In this document: positions 1 through 13,700 of the stretch, one piece after another | Layout of the letters: the number at the start of each line of letters is the position of its first letter | Numbering within the stretch: position 1 is the first letter of the stretch | Assembly: GCA_020152595.1 (NCBI GenBank) | Contig: JAIGNY010004520.1 | Span: 3,030,001 to 3,094,000 of the forward strand | Source: Chiridota heheva | Lineage: Eukaryota; Echinodermata; Holothuroidea; Apodida; Chiridotidae | DNA: 64,000 nucleotides | Direction: 5' to 3' | Made by a program: the position numbers and the translations under genes | Notes under the pieces: model-generated | Told to the model about the DNA's origin: nothing | The model's input: only the letters and a program-made list of their open reading frames with translations | Database searches by the model: none

Positions 1-610
1 GTCATTTGGCACATGGGATGGGATCCATGTGGGACATAGGGTGGGATGCCATGTTGGTCATAGGGTTGGATGCCATGAGGGACATATGGTGGAATATCAT
101 GTGAGACATATGGAGGAATGTTATGTAAGACATACTGTATGGTGGAATGCTATGTGGGAGATATGGTGGAATGCCATGTGGGACAAGACATGGGATGTCA
201 TGTGGGACAAGGCATGCGATGGGATGTCATTTGGCACATGGGATGGGATGCCATGTGGGTCATAGGATGGAATGCCATGTGGGATACATGGTGGAATGCC
301 ATGTTGGACAAGGGATGGGATGTCATGTGAGACAAGGGGTGGGATGTGATGTGAGAGATGGTGGAATGCCATATGGGACATGGGATGGGATGTCATGTGG
401 GACATGGGATGGGATGTCATGTGGGACATGGGATGGGATGTCATGTGGGACATGGGATGGGATGTCATGTGGGACATGGGATGGGATGTCATGTGGGACA
501 TGGGATGTCATGTGGGACATGGGATGTCATGTGGGACATGCGATTGGGATGCCATATGCGACATGGGATGCCATGTGGGACATAACATGCCATATGGGAC
601 TTAGTGTGAG
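1..610. repeat. 24-bp minisatellite (GGGATGGGATGTCATGTG type)
   Basis: Six near-perfect 24-bp units lie at 375-520; units on either side are degenerate. The array is cut by the window's left edge. The long open frames it yields on both strands are a by-product of 24 being divisible by 3. The flank at 610-690 recurs inverted at 45240-45310. Confidence 0.95.
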
Positions 611-699
611 ATGCCATTTTTATAATTGGCCGGGTCATATTGATATGGGTGTCAATTTGCATGGGCATGGGAACCATGACGGTATTACCGTTTAGGTTT

Positions 700-2690
700 C
701 GTAAGTGCTAGTCGAATATGGGTTTTTTTCCCCTTCTAAAATAGCACAAGATTGAGATTTGCTTGTCATGAATTATTTTTTTCTCTTATGGTATTTTAGA
801 ATGTTTGAATCCTTAAATACAACTTTAAATAAACAATCAATTTTTTTTCTGTCAAAAATGATAAGTATTTCAATAAAACTAAGAGAAAAGGAACATTTGC
901 TGTGATTTTGTTGTGTTGTGCTTTACCGTTTTGACCGTGAACATGCACTTATTTGACTGTGTGAACAACATTTCCCATAGAATTTTTGAGAGGCAAGCAG
1001 GCATAGACGGGATTTTTATTAACAATTTTTTTTCAGTTTCTGGTACGTGCTTTATTATGTAAAAGCATGTACTTTTTCCTGTTTTGCAATTTTTTTAAAT
1101 TTGTACTGGAATACAATAGATATAAACAAACTGATAAAAGTGGGGGGAAAAATCATAAAATCACCCTAAAATTCACCATAAAAAAGATATAAATAAGGAA
1201 ATAAAGGTGTGCCCTTGCACCCCCAAATCCTGTCTATGCAAGCAGGTATGCTGAGAGCCAGCATGGGCCCAGGGATAACAGCATTTTTCTTCCTAAGCAA
1301 GTATGTTATATCCCACAGGGTCCATCATAGATGCTGATCCGCAGAGATGCCTCTATGGATCACGCTAAATACAATGTAACAATTAATCGTAAATTTTTAA
1401 AGCTTGTCCGGTAGTCCAATGTGAGCTTTACCTGGGAATGGGATCAGCTGCAAGTGTTTATAAGATTGTTGTTTTACATTTTCCCCAAAGTCAGAAATTA
1501 AGTCCCAGACCCATCACCAGTGCTAAGATTAAATAACAATTATAAGATGTTTCACTGACATTTGTAAGCTTGAATAATTTATTTCATCTTTTGGACACTC
1601 ACTGATTAATAGCCTATTAGAAGGCTTTCTGTCTTGAATGAAAAAAGAAACATTTAAAATTTCTTCATGGAGTGTAAGTAACACATGAACACAGCTTTAA
1701 TTGTGTCAAGGGCAATTTCTCTGGTCATGAATTCAGGAGAAGTCAGAACATTTAGTAATTGTAAATTTTCATCTAATCTGTATCCAAGTGTTATCTCATT
1801 TTTTCCTGATAAAGACAATTACTTTAAACTTAGTTGGACAGGACTGTCAGATGCTTTTGGGGCTTCAAGAGGTCTGCAATTCAGCAGAAAATGTGGAAGT
1901 AATTATCATTTGTGTGATGAAAAATTCCCATATAAAAAAATTAGGAGGGGGCTCCCTCCATTCAATGTCTGCCCAGGGTCTCACAAGTACATTACTTTGG
2001 AAGCCTTGATCATGATTCCATGGTGTAGCCAAGGGGTCAACAAGTTTGCAAGACACCTCCCACCCCCCTCAAACAAACAAATTAAAATTTCCATAAAATC
2101 TGCATAAAGGTCTATATTTTGACCCTTTTTGTTCTTGTTGCTCTTTCATTAACTTTAGCCCCAGAATAGTTTAATAGACTGCTATTCTAACAAAACAATT
2201 TTAAAAGCATTTTCAAGCCATGAGCATTTTTTCCATCTGCGACACCAAATAGGCTGCCAACACCCCATAGATTCCGACAATTTAATGTTCCCCACCCCAT
2301 GATTAAGTCCACAATACTACTGAGATAGCCTGACTAATGACTCCCAAAGAATATATAGACAAAAGACATGGCAATCACAACCAAAAAGATGACAAAGTCA
2401 AAATTAATTTTGCCTTCTTTTTTTCATCAAAATTTTGCATAATATGCACACACTATTGCAAGGTATACAATGTTTTAAAAACTCTTATAGTACATAAGGA
2501 ATGTAAATACATGATATATACATTGGATGGAAATATTTTTTGCATACAGATAATCCCATAATTTTACAATAAACACCACTCGCACTAGTTTTGATAAAAG
2601 GTGACAAAGAAATATACAAAAATCTGCTTACTCTATCCTGATATTTACAACTTGTGCATAACCACAAACTTAAAACTGATTTCAGATATT
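700..2690. other. non-coding, no recognised feature
   Basis: Downstream of the coiled-coil gene's stop codon. AT-rich, with no splice-bounded coding stretch. The open frame at 1685-2107 has no family features and stops arise by chance in the other frames. Confidence 0.5.
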
Positions 2691-2696
2691 TGATGA

Positions 2697-3480
2697 AGGC
2701 TTAATGGCACCACGACAGCAAGGGTCAAATTGTGCCCGAGAGGCTAGATCACTCCAGAGGTAGGAATAAAATAGGAGGAGTCTGAGAGAAGTACAGGGAC
2801 TAAAAGCCAGGAAGCTGGGATCGAGAGAGGAAAGTGCAGGGATGCTAAAAAAGGCAGAAGTAGAGAGGAGGACTAAATATGGTTGTAGAGGGAGGCACAA
2901 TGAAGGAAGGAGATAATTTTATCTGAAGGGTTTTTGTGGAAGAGCTCAGCAATGGAGTCGTGAGGGAAGGTATATTGTGGATGGTGGGTTTGGTTGGAAT
3001 GGTGGGATGGATGTCGTGGAGTTTTTGTCAATTTGGGAGTCCCATGAGGTTTGCCAGCGGTCACAAACAAGGGAAATGATAAGCGGTTTGATGTCAGAAA
3101 GGATTTTGGGAAAGGGGTAGGGGAGGTTGAGGGCAAGCTTAGTGGTTGAATCAACTCTGTCATTGCCAGGGATGCCAACATGGCAGGGTTACTTTTCCTG
3201 CAGGAAGAGGGGGAAGAGTTTACAGAGGAGAAGGTGGGACGTGGAGTTACCCCACCTAAGATTGAATAAAGAAGTAAAGAGTCTGAGATGATGGCAAAGT
3301 GGCTTAGTGAAGATGGCAAAGTGGGGAGTAATAAATAAAGTTGAGGGCGAGTAGGATGGCCTCGGCCCAGAAGATGGACGAGTAGTTGGAAAGCCTGGTA
3401 CTGAGGGTGATATCTTGGATGACGGCAGCAGCTGTCTTGTCGCCTTCCTTGGAAATGTAAAACTACTCTGGAAAAGTTCA
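2697..3480 (-). mobile_element. LINE 3' fragment with RNase H remnant
   Basis: Read on the minus strand, three shifted frames give RNase H-like pieces: FWAEAILLALNFIYYSP (catalytic Glu region), FAIISDSLLLYS (Asp region) and VGIPGNDRVDSTTKLAL (the His/Asp region near the end). A short C-terminal region and a 3' UTR follow. The 3' end (TGTCGTGGTGCCATTAAG on the minus strand) recurs in the copies at 26.5, 43.3 and 45.1 kb. Frameshifts make it non-functional. Confidence 0.8.
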
Positions 3481-3529
3481 ACAAGATACAACGTATCTAG
3501 CTCTGTAAGAGCATCACTTAATCCTTAGA

Positions 3530-4069
3530 TTAAAGGATTAGTTCAGCTCATCTTGTATAAAAGAAGACTACAAAAGAAACCAAATGCTGAAGAAAGCATT
3601 CAAAAATCTTATTCCATTAAGAAGGTATTCAAGTTTAAAAGTTTGGTATCATTTGTGTAACTTAAAAACAACTGAAATCAGATGTACGACTATTCTATCA
3701 TATTTTGTCCTGCAATTTTGTGTCTTACAAACCATTGGACATATCAGGAATGTAGTAAAACAAAGTCTAGTAAAGCTGATTATAATATACTACCTGAAGA
3801 CAGGTGGAGGAAAAATAATTTAGATAGTAAAAATGTTAAATAAATTAGCTTTCAAATACATTAACAATTGTTAAAAATTTGAGAATAAAGACACCAACTT
3901 TCCATAGTAGACTTATACACCAGTCATTTCTACACAGATAAGACAGAGCTTTAAAGTTGAATATCTCCTTAACGGAATGAGATTTTTGAGTTTCTTCACC
4001 ATTTTGTTTCTTTTAAAGGCCTCTTTCATATAAGATTACCTTGTTTGACCACTGAACTCATCCTTTAAA
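3530..4069. mobile_element. MITE with ~120-bp inverted ends (TTAAAGGATTAG family)
   Basis: 3530-3650 matches the reverse complement of 3948-4069, both ends starting TTAAAGGAT(T/G)AGTTCAG. No transposase. Relatives or half copies lie at 17441-19835, 39285-39410, 47737-47795, 49524-49914 and 58865-58935. Confidence 0.8.
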
Positions 4070-7000
4070 GAAATGTGAAAATTTACTTTTGTTTTAAGGT
4101 TGATAACTTCCTGACAGACCTCCATTGGAATATTTACTTTAAAACTCCCATGGTTGTTTTATTGACCAGTCATAGAGCACTGGTTGAAGACCCACTGAGG
4201 TTCAAACCTGGACACGAGTGAAAAAGCTGAATATGAAGCTGCCCTGTCCAAGGTTTGTTTAATTGAAAGCTAATGCCCAATAATTCTTAATATCTGCAAA
4301 AATTATGGAACAGTAAGTTAAAGACATGCTTAATAATATTGGTGTGTTTCAAATTGATGTGAGAAATTTTGAGACAGACGTATGATTGCTCCTTCAAAGC
4401 AGTGTGAAAAAAGAGATTAAAGGATTTATATCTGAAAGTGTTGGACTGATCTGATTTATCACAACAAATTTGATATATTCTTCAATGAGGCCTAAAAGGT
4501 GAACAAATTGCAAAATTATGGTCCATTTTGAATGAATAAGTTGGTTGGTCAAGCAAGTTCACCTTGCACGATATAAAGAGGATGTTTTGCTTTGAGAAGA
4601 AAATTAAGACTGGTATCAATGGAATGGAAATTTCACAAACAATTTAAATGTGTAAAAAAAACTGCATTTTCATTACTCATAAGAAAAAAATACAGCTAAA
4701 AAAAATTGGCCTAATTTGCAAATTTATGTTGATATTTTCTTCATTTTGCCTTTTATATTGAAAAGTTTGTTGTGTTAGCATTCATATAAACTAAACTTGT
4801 AGTGATAGAAAACGAAAGGAAAGTTGTGAAAATTAATTTTAAAAAAATTAAATCTAAACATTTTTTGTCACGTTTTGAACGCCTGGGTCTTTAAGGGTTA
4901 AAGGAAATGAAATAAAAAAATGCCTTTATTCAGAAGATATTCAAGTTTAGTGCTCTGTTTTATTTGTACAGAATGACCGTACTATAGAAGCTAGGTGCTC
5001 TTATCATTACTCTGCTAGATTCGGTTTTTCTCCTTCCCTAACATGGTTCTTCCCTAACATGGTTCTAAGTCTCACAATCTCACGAAAAAATCCCTGCTAA
5101 AGTGGTAGATATGTGCCGCCAAGAATTTCAAAATTGGACTGCAGTATGAGAGATTATTTTGGTAACTGCAGTATGACAGTTTATGATTTTGATACCTGCA
5201 AGTGTAAAAATTAAGTGATTTTTGATACCTGCAGTATGAAATTATGTAATTCTATTGAGACCAGTATGAGAAAATGGATTTTTCATACCTGCACTACGAA
5301 AATACTATAAAAAAAAGCAACTGCTCGGGCGGCACATGTGTGTATATCTCACATATGGAAGTGTCCCCCCACCCCAAACATGTTAAGGTCTTTTGTGGAA
5401 TGTGTTGTCACTAGTCTGAAACCAGACATTTCAACACAAATTATACCCAACTGAAAACTTGAATATCTGTTTATCTGAATACAATATTGAAATTATTTCC
5501 TCTTACATACAAAATGAACTTGCTTGACCACTGAATTAGTTCTTAAACAAATTGGGGAAAGTATTGCCATTCTCTTGAGTTTCTATCAAGTTTTAGACAA
5601 ACTGGCTAATGTTGACTATGTTTTTTAAGATGGATAAGGTTGAACACTAAATTTGTTCTTTAATATCACCAGCAGTATTTTTTGTCGGTGACAATAATTG
5701 TCAAGGTGAACTTAAGAAGTCATATACATAGTACCAAAGGATATCAAACTATAGTGCACTCCATTGTGAGCCCAATTAGTGTATAAATATATCATCACAT
5801 CAGAATTTGCACACATACACAACCTTGCGTGGTTGCTGGAAGACTTGTTTCGTCACATCACTTTGAGCGGTTTCTTTTAAAGGCCTCTTTCATATAAGAT
5901 TACCTTGTTTGACCACTGAACTCATCCTTTAAAGAAATGTGAAAATTTACTTTTGTTTTAAGGTTGATAACTTCCTGACAGACCTCCATTGGAATATTTA
6001 CTTTAAAACTCCCATGGTTGTTTTATTGACCAGTCATAGAGCACTGGTTGAAGACCCACTGAGGTTCAAACCTGGACACGAGTGAAAAAGCTGAATATGA
6101 AGCTGCCCTGTCCAAGGTTTGTTTAATTGAAAGCTAATGCCCAATAATTCTTAATATCTGCAAAAATTATGGAACAGTAAGTTAAAGACATGCTTAATAA
6201 TATTGGTGTGTTTCAAATTGATGTGAGAAATTTTGAGACAGACGTATGATTGCTCCTTCAAAGCAGTGTGAAAAAAGAGATTAAAGGATTTATATCTGAA
6301 AGTGTTGGACTGATCTGATTTATCAAAACAAATTTGATATATTCTTCAATGAGGCCTAAAAGGTGAACAAATTGCTAAAATTATGGTCCTTTTTGAATGA
6401 ATAAGTTGGTTGGTCAAGCAAGTTCACCTTACACGATATAAAGAGGATGTTTTGCTTTGAGAAGAAAATTAAGACTGGTAATAATGGAATGGAAATTTCA
6501 CAAACAATTTAAATATGTAAAAAAACTGCATTTTCATTATTCATAAGAAAAAAATACAGCTAAAAAAAATTGGCCTAATTTGCAAATTTATGTTGATATT
6601 TTCTTTATTTTGCCTTTTATATTGAAAAGTTTGTTGTGTTAGCATTCATATAAACTAAACTTGTAGTGATAGAAAACGAAAGGAAAGTTGTGAAAATTAA
6701 TATAAAAAGAAATAAAATCTGAATATTTTTTGTCACGTTTTGAATGCCTGGGTCTTTGAAAGAAATAAAATGAAGGTTTAAAGAAATGAAATAAAAACGC
6801 CTATAGAAGCTAGGTGCTCTTCTCCTTCCCTAACATGGTTTTAAGTCTCACAATCTCACTAAAAAATCCAAAGGAGGGGGAGGGGGCGGGGCACTTCCAT
6901 ACTAAAGTGGTAGGTATGTGCCGCCAAGAATTTTAAAATTGGATTGCAGTATGAGAGATTATTTTGGTAACTGCAGTAGGACAGTTAATGATCTTGATAC

Positions 7001-7665
7001 CTGCAGTGTAAAAATTAAGTGATATTTGATATCTGCAGTATGAAAATATGTAATTTTATTGAGACCAGTATGAAAAAATGGATTTTTGATACCTGCACTA
7101 CGAAAATACTGAAAAAAAGGCAACTGCTCAGGCGGCACATGTATATACATCTCGCATATGGAAGTGTCCCCCCTCCCCAAACAAGTTAAGGTCTTTTGTG
7201 GAATGTGATGTCACTAGTCTGAAACCAGACATTTCTACACAAATTATACCCAACTGAAAACTTGAATATCTGTTTATCTGAATACAATATTGAAATTATT
7301 TCCTCTTTCATACAAAATGAACTTGCTTGACCACTGAATTACTTCTTAACCAGCTTGGGGAAGTATTGCTATTCTCTTGAGTTTCTATCAAGTTTCAGAC
7401 AAGCTGGCTAATGTTGACTACGTTTTTCAAAATGGATAAGGCTGAACACTAAATTTGTTCTTTTAATATCAACAGCAGTGTTTTTTGTCGGTGACAATAA
7501 TTATCAAGGTGAACTTAAGAAGTCATATATATAGTACCAAAGGATATCAAACTATAATGCACTCCATTGTGAGCCCAATTATTGTATAAATATATCATCA
7601 CATCAGAATTTGCACACATACACAACCTTGCGTGGTTGCTGGAAGACTTGTTTCGTCACATCACT
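4007..7665. repeat. tandem duplication of a ~1.86-kb segment
   Basis: 4007-5870 and 5871-7665 are closely similar along their whole length, with small indels and point changes (for example an extra G-rich tract at 6874-6894 in copy 2). Each copy begins inside the right arm of the adjacent MITE. Neither copy is coding. Internal short repeats around TACCTGCAGTATGAAA occur at 5130-5300 and 6940-7100. Confidence 0.93.
4125..4215 (-). mobile_element. tRNA-derived SINE fragment
   Basis: Shares GACCCACTGAGGTTCAAACC-type sequence, a tRNA B-box-like motif, and its flank with 24955-25085 (-) and 30380-30560 (+). It is repeated at 5989-6079 as part of the segmental duplication. Confidence 0.55.
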
Positions 7666-7674
7666 ATACTACTG

Positions 7675-7734
7675 TCAATCAAAACTCATCATAACATCTG
7701 TCCTTTCGCCAATTCTTAAAAGTCGCTGATGTTC
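7675..7734 (-). CDS. coiled-coil gene exon 13 (stop codon)
   Basis: Acceptor TTTCTTTCAG, then 19 codons EHQRLLRIGERTDVMMSFD and a TGA at 7677-7675. Phase 0 matches exon 12. The 1.86-kb tandem duplication ends about 10 bp beyond the stop. Confidence 0.88.
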   Translation of the reverse strand, partial: EHQRLLRIGERTDVMMSFD

Positions 7735-10700
7735 CTGAAAGAAAATCGTAAAAAATATGTTATTTATAACCAAGAATGGCAATGACTTAAATGAAATTTG
7801 TGGATAGAATTGTTTTCGTACTCCGCACAGGTACTGTGTTTAGACCTGAATGATCACTCATTGGATGGCCCGAATAAATCAAGTGTGATGTCAGATTTAA
7901 AAAAGATTTCAGAATTCTGATAATACCTGCTTTTTCTTATGAACTCCCTATTTATTAACTGATTCAAGGAAGATTTTTTTGAAAAACAGATGGAAGTACT
8001 TTTTCATAAATATCCCACATATATAAAATGGGTGCCCCTCTTAGAATAGTACTGTTCACTAGAACTGCCCAAATCCAGCTGAAAGCATTCTTCTAAGACT
8101 AAATTTTAATTGGCAACTTATGCACATTACACAAATGCACTGTCCACAATCTTTCTTGAGCCATTATGAAGCCATAAGGCCAGTGCTTGTCTTGGGTTTT
8201 CAAGGAGTAGGCAAATGGGAGTCCTCCTGATGGGATACCAGTCCATTGCAGGATGACTCCCAATCAATACTGGTCCCCATCTATAGCTGAGTAGAATGGT
8301 GCAAATGGAATATAGAGCCTGACCCACGGACACAATGCAGAACCATGTGCCAAAAATGAAGCCTGTTACTTTTTGATTACAACCTTCTCTAACATATGAA
8401 CCACTGCAACCACTACCTTCCACGCACACAACATCAAAAAGTGAATTATTGTCATGACTGAAATTTACGATCAAATTCTTGAACTCACCCTGGCAACTTC
8501 CGAGAGAATGTTCTTATCTTCTTGCATTTTCATTCTGTGTTGTTGTAGAGTAATGTAGCCTTCTTCCCGATTGACATGAGACTGCAAGACAAGAACAGAT
8601 TTAGCGGAATCATTCCAAGGGGAAATATAATGTGTTGTAATGACCAATGTGTCAATAGCACTGAAAGTGGATAGCCAAGGGACCGTGTCCCCTCCCCCAA
8701 GACAAGAACAGATTTCAGCGGAATCATTCCAAGGGGAAATATAATGTGTTGTAATGATCAATGTGTCAATAGCACTGAAAGTGGATAGCCAAGGGACCGT
8801 GTCCCCTCCCCCAAGACAAGAACAGATTTCAGCGGAATCATTCCAAGGGGAAATATAATGTGTTGTAATGACCAATGTGTCAATAGCACTGAAAGTGGAT
8901 AGCCAAGGGACCGTGTCCCCTCCCCCAAGACAAGAACAGATTTCAGCGGAATCATTCCAAGGGGAAATATAATGTGTTGTAATGATCAATGTGTCAATAG
9001 CACTGAAAGTGGATAGCCAAGGGACCATGTCCCCTCCCCCAAGACAAGAACAGATTTCAGCGGAATCATTCCAAGGGGAAATATAATGTGTTGTAATGAC
9101 CAATGTGTCAATAGCACTGAAAGTGGATAGCCAAGGGACCGTGTCCCCTCCCCCAAGACAAGAACAGATTTCAGCGGAATCATTCCAAGGGGAAATATAA
9201 TGTGTTGTAATGATCAATGTGTCAATAACACTGAAAGTGGATAGCCAAGGGACCATGTCCCCTCCCCCAAGACAAGAACAGATTTCAGCGGAATCATTCC
9301 AAGGGGAAATATAATGTGTTGTAATGACCAATGTGTCAATAGCACTGAAAGTGGATAGCCAGGGACCGTGTCCCCTCCCCAAGACAAGAACAGATTTCAG
9401 CGGAATCATTCCAGGGGAAATATAATGTGTTGTAATGATCAATGTCAATAACACTGAAAGTGGATAGCCAAGGGACCATGTCCCCTCCCCCAAGACAAGA
9501 ACAGATTTCAGCGGAATCATTCCAAGGGGAAATATAATGTGTTGTAATGACCAATGTGTCAATAGCACTGAAAGTAGATAGCCAAGGGACCATGTCCCTC
9601 CCCAAGACAAGGAAAGATGTAAGATGAATGAAGCATCCTTCCAATGGGGAACTCAATATGTTATAGGAACCAGTGTATCAGTCAGTAACACCGGAAAGGG
9701 ATGACCAAGGGGCCATTCCCCCTCCCCACCCACACAGATTTGGAAGTCTAGAGTTAGACAAACCCAATTTATTTCAAAGCAAAATCAAAAATAAATAAAG
9801 ATGTAAAACCAATGAAAGTATTCCATCTTTGCTGATTTTTTGTTGTGCTGAGCACGATTTTGTGCAGTGATGAATTTTGTTGTACATAAGCAAATCAAAG
9901 TTTGTTTCGTGGATATGGAAGTTTTTTACATTGGAGGCACGTTTACACGATTGATGAAAATATGTGATAATTCTTAACACATTCAGTCCCAGCATCGCGT
10001 ATACGTGTCCATACATTTTCCTTAAATTTACCACGACAGATATCATATCATCAATTGCGTGGAATTTAATCAAATTGGTGGGGTACTTCTTTCTTGTGTG
10101 GTGAAATTAAGGTAAATAAACATTTTTTTTTCAATCTATTTTTAAGTGTAGGGGTCGGTCATACTTCCTGTTTTTGTAAGAAAAAGGGTCAAACACTGGA
10201 CAAAATTTTGTGAACAAAGCTAGCCCAGATTCATATAGGCAATGTACACACAAAATGGCATTACCAGTTGGCCATCCTCCACCGTTAGATAGTGATGCTG
10301 AGTCTGATTTGGAGCCAGATTTTGTAGATTTTGATACAAACAGTGATAGGGAGAGTGATTTTCACAGTGATGAAGAGGAATTGACTAAAAATAATGGTGA
10401 TTTTTAATCAACTTTGACATAGACAACGCAGATAAGAAAGCTTAGTGTAGCAATGATAGTGTTAATGTTTTGGATAAAGCTTCCAGGCCCCAAGGGAAGT
10501 ACACACTAATACATAGCTGGACTCAATGTGTTAAAAGAGATATGTACATTTAACCCACAAAATTTCTGTATTATGAATAAGGTCAAAATGAATATAATTA
10601 ATGTTTAAGGGGGTGTGCTTGCAAGAGAGTTCCTGCTCCACGATTAAATATTCCTAAATTACAGAGATGAAGTGGGTAAAAACATACATCAAAATGTTAC

Positions 10701-13700
10701 TCTGAAAATGAGCCAAGTGATACCCATGACCTTTGGTAGCTTGAAATTACAAGGGAAAATGTTGAATAAAGCGAGCCATGTCTATTAGGATCTGAGAAAA
10801 AATACCATGCAGGTATCTAAATGTTTGAACTGAGCTTCGGAGTTGGAACTAATTATAAACTTTCCCACGGTCCTCAATAAAGATTTAAAAAAATCTTCCA
10901 AAGAAAAATCGCCACAGAAATAATAAACATTATATTTTTCCCTCTTTTGTAATTAATGTACTTTTCATCGCACAATTACATGGGGAACGTTTTAAGAGTA
11001 AATATTTACCACATATATTGTTGTTTACTCAAGAAATCTATGATTTTTATTCTTTCCACTGATTCCTGATTTTCCCACGGTTATAACTGCCAGAACAACA
11101 GATTATTTCAGCTCCGCTGAGCTTGGGTATTGACTGTATTTCTCTTGAATAAATGAAAAGTTTTTACCAAATTTTTTTTTGAGCTTGGGTACTGACTGTA
11201 TTTTTCTTGAATAAATGAAATAATGTTTTCACCAATTTTTTTTGAGCTTGGGTACTGTATTTCTCTTGAATAAATGAAATAATAATTTTACCAATTTTTT
11301 TATATTAAGATATTATCATCATCACCATTATCATCATCGTTGTTGTTATCATGATGATGACCATCATCAGCATTATTATTGTTTTTTAGGTGTGTGGAAA
11401 GGGGTAAGGGGGGGGTGTGGGTGGAGTAGAACATATCTGACCCTGTTACCATACAAACCACTCACCTTGTAGAGCTCGGCCTGCTCTCTCAACAATTTCT
11501 GTTCCAGTTCTTTCTCATTCTGCGACATTTGGATCATCTCCTGCTTAATCCTTTCAGCGTTCTTGCGCCGCATCTCCGCCAGCTTGGCCATCAGCCTCTT
11601 CACGATCTGCTCCCTTTGTTTCCGACTGATTTCGGCGTCACGCACCCTGTTTGACAGATTGTATTCCGTTTCTTCTAGTTTGCTGACCATTTTCTGCAAT
11701 AAAAAGGAATGGAGGCGTTCAGTGCATCAAAACTTACTATATGAAGGTTGCGCAATTAAGCTTTACAACAGTTTGACAAAAATTCTTAAAAGAAAAAGCA
11801 TCACATTTTAATTAAAATTTAATTAGATTTTAAAATTTAATCACATTTTAAATTGTTATACGAGTAAAACAATGGATCTGGAAAGCGTTTTAACACATTA
11901 ACATTGCATATGAACTATGAGCAATTGTATATTTCTTGAACAGCTAGGTTTGAAAGTTCTAGTTGTGGAAACAATGGTTACTTTTTAACCAATTTAATAT
12001 AATTTATTACCATTATGATTTTTGTGAGACCTTACAGGTATAAGTGTGGAGGCTACAGTAGGTCCACTGCTTCAAAATCTACTAAAAGTTTGATTTAAAA
12101 AAGTAGCAATTTGATCCTTTTACAAGTTTTGCGAAACCAATATGCAAATTCATGATGTAGGATTGTTCGTCAATGTTACTTTCTTACGTGAAACAATTTG
12201 TTATTTTATTTGTCTATCATAATTGTTTGTAGTGCTGGCATGATATGTCGATTATCGCAATATCTCTTTTCCCACAACATAAATTATGCAGTGTAAAGAA
12301 ACCACACTGATATTTCATTCCAACAGGAAGATATTCATATTTAAGGATTCCATAAGTGTGTCACAATAAAGCAACTGGTAAAGCTAGTGTCTTCAGAGCA
12401 CTCCCATGGCAATATATCCTGTATTTAAAAAAATAAACTACTTCTTTGTATATCATTGGAAACAATTTTTCCCTAAATTATTGAGATTGGGTATGGTATA
12501 CACTTTACACAAAGTTCACAAACATATTTTCCCCATCTTTTCTTATACCAAGAGTATTAAATTCAATAAAAAGATAACAAAAGTTTAATCAAATGCCTAC
12601 AGGTTTTAGGGAATGTGTAAAAATGTTGTCACTCTAAACCTGTAACCAGCCATTGTACACAACTCTCTCAGAGCTGCATAATTGATGAAAACTGCTTGCA
12701 GGAATAGGATAAAAATAGGTGTTTTTTTTTTTCCTTCACCAATATGTTTATTTGAACTTCGACTATTTTCTAACTTAGTTGAAATGTATCAATATTCCTT
12801 TAAGAAACAGTACAGTACCATGAAAATACACAGTAAAACCAATGAATGCCACTTGAAAATCGAAAGAGATCTAAGTCTCTGGAAAAAAGTTTTGCAAGCA
12901 CCCCCATCCCTCTCCCTTCTTCAATACAATACCATAATAACAATTGTGGTTTGAGGAGAGTAATTTATAGCTCTCCTGAGCTTATAATCTAGAGAATGGT
13001 GGTCTTTGATGAAGACTTGATTTTTCCAAATGGCAATGAATGCAATAACCTTGGTTTTCTGCATGGTGTTATTTAAAATGAGCACACTTTGCTTGGTTGG
13101 TAATCAATCAAGACTTCACAGTACCAAAATGGGACATGTGTGAATCTTTAACAGCTTCATGTGCTCAAACTTTTCCAGGAATATAGGCCACACTTGAAAT
13201 GACAACAATTAGTGTTTATACGCTGCATAGGAAAGACTCTAAACTCAAATTTGGTTGATTTTTGATTCTTATTTAAAAACTCTTGCATCGCTAATCATGA
13301 AAGTCTTCTAAATTACAAGATAAATTCCTGAACAATCCATTCCCTGCGAAAAATATTCAAAACCTTTCCTGCCTAGGTGCAAAATCAGGGAAAATTTGAG
13401 ACACTTTTGAGGACTCTCATATGCCTTTAAAATGAACTTCCAGTGGTTTTCTTTTAAGCAAAATGAAATTTTTTATTTGATCATGAACAAATTTTTAAAT
13501 TGGGATCAAAATACCCTTCCATAAAAATATTGACTATTATTTTGTTATTCATCAATTATTAATCTCAATAGATTTAATAAAGGTTTTAAACTAACAGCTG
13601 TTTTCAAGTCTAACATGGTTTCCAAAGTAGCTTCAAATTTATCCTTGGTGGAAATAGATTTCAAAGGAATTTTCCTCGTTATAATTAAGAGTTCTATAAT

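Noticed and set aside
147..695. 182-codon plus-strand open frame and its shadows at the left edge
   Set aside because: Direct translation of a 24-bp satellite, open in several frames on both strands because the unit is a multiple of 3; no start context or splice support.
1685..2107. 140-codon plus-strand gene
   Set aside because: Composition is like the surrounding AT-rich DNA, no recognised domain, and an overlapping frame on the other strand is similarly long.
8591..9610. Most of the 379-codon minus-strand open frame
   Set aside because: It is the 114-bp array read through. Only the last 31 codons before the donor are exon 12. Kept as a finding about intron retention, not as a gene.
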